Of a stretch of DNA of 64,000 bases, positions 61,626 through 64,000 are shown in pieces. How positions within the stretch are numbered: the stretch's first letter is position 1; each line of letters begins with the position of its first letter. Position numbers and translations under genes: made by a program. Below the pieces are notes generated by a model, which made no database searches, had not been told where the DNA came from, and saw nothing but the letters and a program-made list of their open reading frames with translations. This stretch comes from Pseudomonas viridiflava (GTDB taxonomy: Bacteria > Pseudomonadota > Gammaproteobacteria > Pseudomonadales > Pseudomonadaceae): NCBI RefSeq assembly GCF_900601905.1, contig NZ_UWFA01000505.1:357657-421656 (forward strand), read 5' to 3'.

Positions 61626-62711
61626 ATTCTCGAACTATTCTCCCTGCCGCCTTTCGATGTCCTGCAATGGGTCACGGGCCTTGTGCTGCTGGTGATCGGC
61701 GCACTTCTATCGGTACGGGCCGCCGTGAGCCTGGCGACCACGCTGCGGATTCGCCCGCTGTTCATCGGGCTGACCTTTGTCGCGCTCGGCAGCAGCGCAC
61801 CGCAAATGGCAGTTGGCTTGCAAGCGGCGTTCAGCTCCAGCGCCGACATCGCCGTGGGCAGTGTGGTGGGCGGTACGATCTTCAATGTACTGGTGACGCT
61901 GGGCCTGTGCGCGCTGATCATTCCCCTGCGGGTGACTCTCCAACTGGTCCGCCTGGAAATCCCGCTGATGATCGCGGCCAGCGTGCTGGTGTTCGCGCTG
62001 TCAGCCAACGGCGTACTGACAACCATCGACGGCGTGATCCTGCTCGCCGGGCTGCTGACCTATCTGCTGATGCTCCTGCGCCAGTCCGCTCAGGGTTTTG
62101 CCTATCGTGCGTCGAGCAGCCGCGTCACCTCACGCCAGACCGGCCCATTGCTGCTGCGTCTGGGCGCGTTGATCGGCGGGATCACTTTTGTGGTAATGGG
62201 CAGTCACCTGCTGGTAGCCGCTTCGGTGGTGATCGCCGTGGACCTCGGCCTGTCCGAGCGGATCATCGGCCTGACCGTGATCGCCGTCAGCACCTCGTTG
62301 CCCGGCCTGACCACTTCGCTGGTGGCCGCATTGCGCGGCGAACGGGACATCGCAGTCGGCAACGTGATCGGCAGCACGCTGTTCAACCTTCTCGGCGTGC
62401 TGGGCATCACCGCATTGATTGCCCCCGCGCCGCTGTCGGTCTCCCCCAATGCCCTGGAATTCGACCTGCCGGTGATGCTCGGTGTGGTTGCGCTGTGCCT
62501 GCCGCTGTTCTATTCAGGCTACCGACTCACGCGCACCGAAGGCCTGATGCTGCTGGCGTTGTACGCGGTTTACGGCCTGCACATCGTGTCGTTCACCACC
62601 GGCATGCCCCTGGCAGGCAGGCTCGAACGACTGATATTGGTTTATGTCGTGCCGCTACTGGCGAGCGCGGTCCTGCTCGGCACGGTCAGGGCTTGGCGAC
62701 GACAGCACTAG
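61626..62711 (+). CDS. Calcium/sodium:cation exchanger family membrane protein (probable ATT start)
   Basis: 361 residues from an ATT at 61626, which has AAGGA eight bases upstream right after the rlpA-type stop. The only standard start, GTG at 61683, would begin in the middle of the first membrane helix. Two homologous halves carry the exchanger repeats (FIGLTFVALGSSAPQMAVGL with SVVGGTIFNVLVTLG; IIGLTVIAVSTSLPGLTTSL with NVIGSTLFNLLGVLG). The usual acidic Glu of the GTSxPE motif reads Gln/Gly here, so ion choice may differ. The stop overlaps the convergent neighbour as CTAG. Confidence 0.85.
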   Translation: MLELFSLPPFDVLQWVTGLVLLVIGALLSVRAAVSLATTLRIRPLFIGLTFVALGSSAPQMAVGLQAAFSSSADIAVGSVVGGTIFNVLVTLGLCALIIPLRVTLQLVRLEIPLMIAASVLVFALSANGVLTTIDGVILLAGLLTYLLMLLRQSAQGFAYRASSSRVTSRQTGPLLLRLGALIGGITFVVMGSHLLVAASVVIAVDLGLSERIIGLTVIAVSTSLPGLTTSLVAALRGERDIAVGNVIGSTLFNLLGVLGITALIAPAPLSVSPNALEFDLPVMLGVVALCLPLFYSGYRLTRTEGLMLLALYAVYGLHIVSFTTGMPLAGRLERLILVYVVPLLASAVLLGTVRAWRRQH

Positions 62712-63649
62712 ATCCAGCCGCCCCATTGCAGAATGAAAATCCCGATGTTGGTGGTGACCGCCGCTGCGAGCGTCGTGATGACGATAATCGCTGCTGCCAA
62801 TTGGTGATTGCCGTTGGCGGCCCGGGCCATGACATAGCTGGAAGCCGCCGTGGGACTGGCGAAATACAGAAACAGAATGCCCAGCTCAGCGCCGCGAAAG
62901 CCGCACAGCCACGCCGCCAGGGTGCAAAGCACCGGCAGAGTAATCATTTTCATCACACTGGCGCTGATCGCCAGTTCGCCACTCTGGCGCAGCGAATTGA
63001 GCGACAACGTGCCGCCAATACAGATCAGCGCCAACGGTAAGGTCATTTGCGCCAGGTAATTTCCCGATGTTTCGAACCAGTGCGGCAAGGGAATCTTGAA
63101 GTAGGCGAAAGGCGACGCGAGCAGGATGCTGATGATCAGCGGATTGCCGAGCACGCTTTTGAACAGGCTCCACGGGTCAGACTTGATGACCGGGCTGTAC
63201 ACCGCCAGCACGATGGTCGATAGCGCGTTGTAGAACAGGATCACCAGCGCGGCAAGGATAGCGCCCAGGGAAATCCCGTAATCTCCGTACATGCTGGCCG
63301 CCAGCGCCAGGCCGATGACACCGTTGTTGCCGCGAAACGCACCCTGAACAAAAATCCCGCGATCTGCCAGTGGCACCCGCCAGACCGCCCACACCCAGGC
63401 AAACGCAAAACCCGCCAGCGTCACCACAGAAAAGAAGATCAACAGCGAAGGCTGCAGCGCCGCCCTGAGATCGGCATGGATGATGCCCAGAAACAACAGA
63501 GCCGGCATCGTCACGTTAAACACCAGACTTGAAGCCGTCATGATGAAACCGTCATCGATCCAGTTGATCCGCTTGAGCAGCACGCCGAGGAACAACATCG
63601 CGAAGACCGGCGCGGTGATTGCCAGGGTTTGGTAGAAAATTTCCAGCAT
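62708..63649 (-). CDS. AEC (auxin efflux carrier) family transporter
   Basis: 313 residues, about ten membrane helices in two halves. FNVTMPALLFLGIIHADL (unwound Asn-x-x-x-Pro helix of half one), FRGNNGVIGLALAASMYGDY, and MTLPLALICIGGTLSL (half two) mark the family, which carries organic anions such as malonate or malate. Substrate not determinable. Converges on the exchanger gene, sharing four bases. Confidence 0.9.
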   Translation of the reverse strand: MLEIFYQTLAITAPVFAMLFLGVLLKRINWIDDGFIMTASSLVFNVTMPALLFLGIIHADLRAALQPSLLIFFSVVTLAGFAFAWVWAVWRVPLADRGIFVQGAFRGNNGVIGLALAASMYGDYGISLGAILAALVILFYNALSTIVLAVYSPVIKSDPWSLFKSVLGNPLIISILLASPFAYFKIPLPHWFETSGNYLAQMTLPLALICIGGTLSLNSLRQSGELAISASVMKMITLPVLCTLAAWLCGFRGAELGILFLYFASPTAASSYVMARAANGNHQLAAAIIVITTLAAAVTTNIGIFILQWGGWI

Positions 63650-63776
63650 GCGCTCAACCCTGCCCTGTCGTTAGGTGGCTAATGATAAGCCAGCATAGAC
63701 GATAGCGGGTCAGGGAATTTCCCGGAGCCAGGCTGCAGGTCATACAAAATCTATTTCACATGGTAATGCAGCTTTC

Positions 63777-64000
63777 TGTGGGAGCCGGGCTTGCCCGCGA
63801 AGAACGGTGACGCGGTGTGTCTGGCAAACCGCAGCGACGATTCGCGGGCAAGCCTCGCTCCAACGGTCCGGGGTGATTTGTAGGAGCGGTGCTTGCCCGC
63901 GAAGAACGGTGACGCGGTATGCCTGGCAAACCGCAGCGACTGGTTCGCGGGCAAGCCTCGCTCCAACGGTCCGGGGTGATTTGTAGGAGCCGGGCTTGCC
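63777..64000. repeat. Tandem REP-derived array, period about 102-103 bp, cut by the window edge
   Basis: Copies begin at 63777, 63879 and 63982 (each TGTRGGAG), the third running off the end. Each unit is arm - ACGGTGACGCGGT - TGGCAAACCGCAGCGA - inverted arm - CCAACGGTCCGGGGTGATT. The same core occurs twice at 43787-44188. The 351-bp tail 63650-64000 contains this array, a short AT-richer stretch and no gene. Confidence 0.88.

Noticed and set aside
61667..63040. A 457-codon plus-strand frame across the exchanger and AEC genes
   Set aside because: It spans two convergent, well-supported membrane-protein genes in another frame and is Arg/Gly-rich without domain signatures.

Overview
This window is chromosomal core DNA from a Pseudomonas in the strict sense, most likely of the fluorescens/syringae lineage. 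Three things suggest this: the gene order follows the known Pseudomonas block from mraZ and rnpB through the cytochrome bc1, mla/lpt/rpoN, fagA-fumC-sodA, mreBCD and gatCAB loci; the coding DNA is moderately GC-rich, with long open antisense frames; and the spacers carry REP palindromes built on GGAGCGNGCTTGCTCGCGA-like arms. About 60 protein genes are present. I see no tRNA, rRNA, insertion sequence, prophage, CRISPR array or restriction/defence genes.

Layout. 1-1767: start of mraZ (cut by the window edge), RNase P RNA and rsmI, all leftward. 2043-5543: lpoA, yraN, diaA and dolP, an envelope/replication group rightward. 5604-10551: sspB, sspA, the cytochrome bc1 genes petC-petB-petA, rpsI and rplM, all leftward. 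10806-17546: tas-type reductase, acyl-CoA dehydrogenase with a divergent AraC-type regulator, zapE, trpS and a hydrolase. 17692-24949: zapG, sulfate activation (cysD, cysNC), a Nif3 protein, the envelope-stress protease AlgW and hisC. 24952-28715: hisD, hisG, murA, ibaG.

28828-39262 is mostly an outer-membrane factory: mlaFEDCB (phospholipid transport) leftward, and kdsD-kdsC-lptC-lptA-lptB (Kdo synthesis and LPS transport) rightward from a shared divergent spacer. It continues into rpoN, hpf, ptsN, rapZ and ptsO (sigma-54 and nitrogen PTS). 39475-43695: yjdM, a ZIP metal transporter, and the Fur-box-controlled fagA-fumC-orfX-sodA operon. 44216-48569: pmbA/tldD with darP between them, and a nitrilase-like hydrolase. 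48768-57744: yhdP, rng, maf, mreD, mreC and mreB. 57953-63649: gatC, gatA and gatB, an RlpA-type lipoprotein, a Ca2+/Na+ exchanger and an AEC-family transporter.

The genes fall into a few shared programmes: envelope building and cell shape (lpoA, mraZ, murA, mla, kds, lpt, mre, rlpA, yhdP, dolP), division (zapE, zapG), translation and ribosome care (rpsI, rplM, rsmI, hpf, darP, trpS, gatCAB, rng, rnpB), and iron-poor or oxidative stress adaptation (fagA-fumC-sodA).

I did not find a convincing undescribed system. The most unusual signals are two REP-derived tandem arrays sharing a conserved core (43787-44188 and 63777-64000), two genes whose best ribosome-binding-site-supported start codon is ATT (mreC and the exchanger), and a TrpRS with a C-terminal YegP-like extension.
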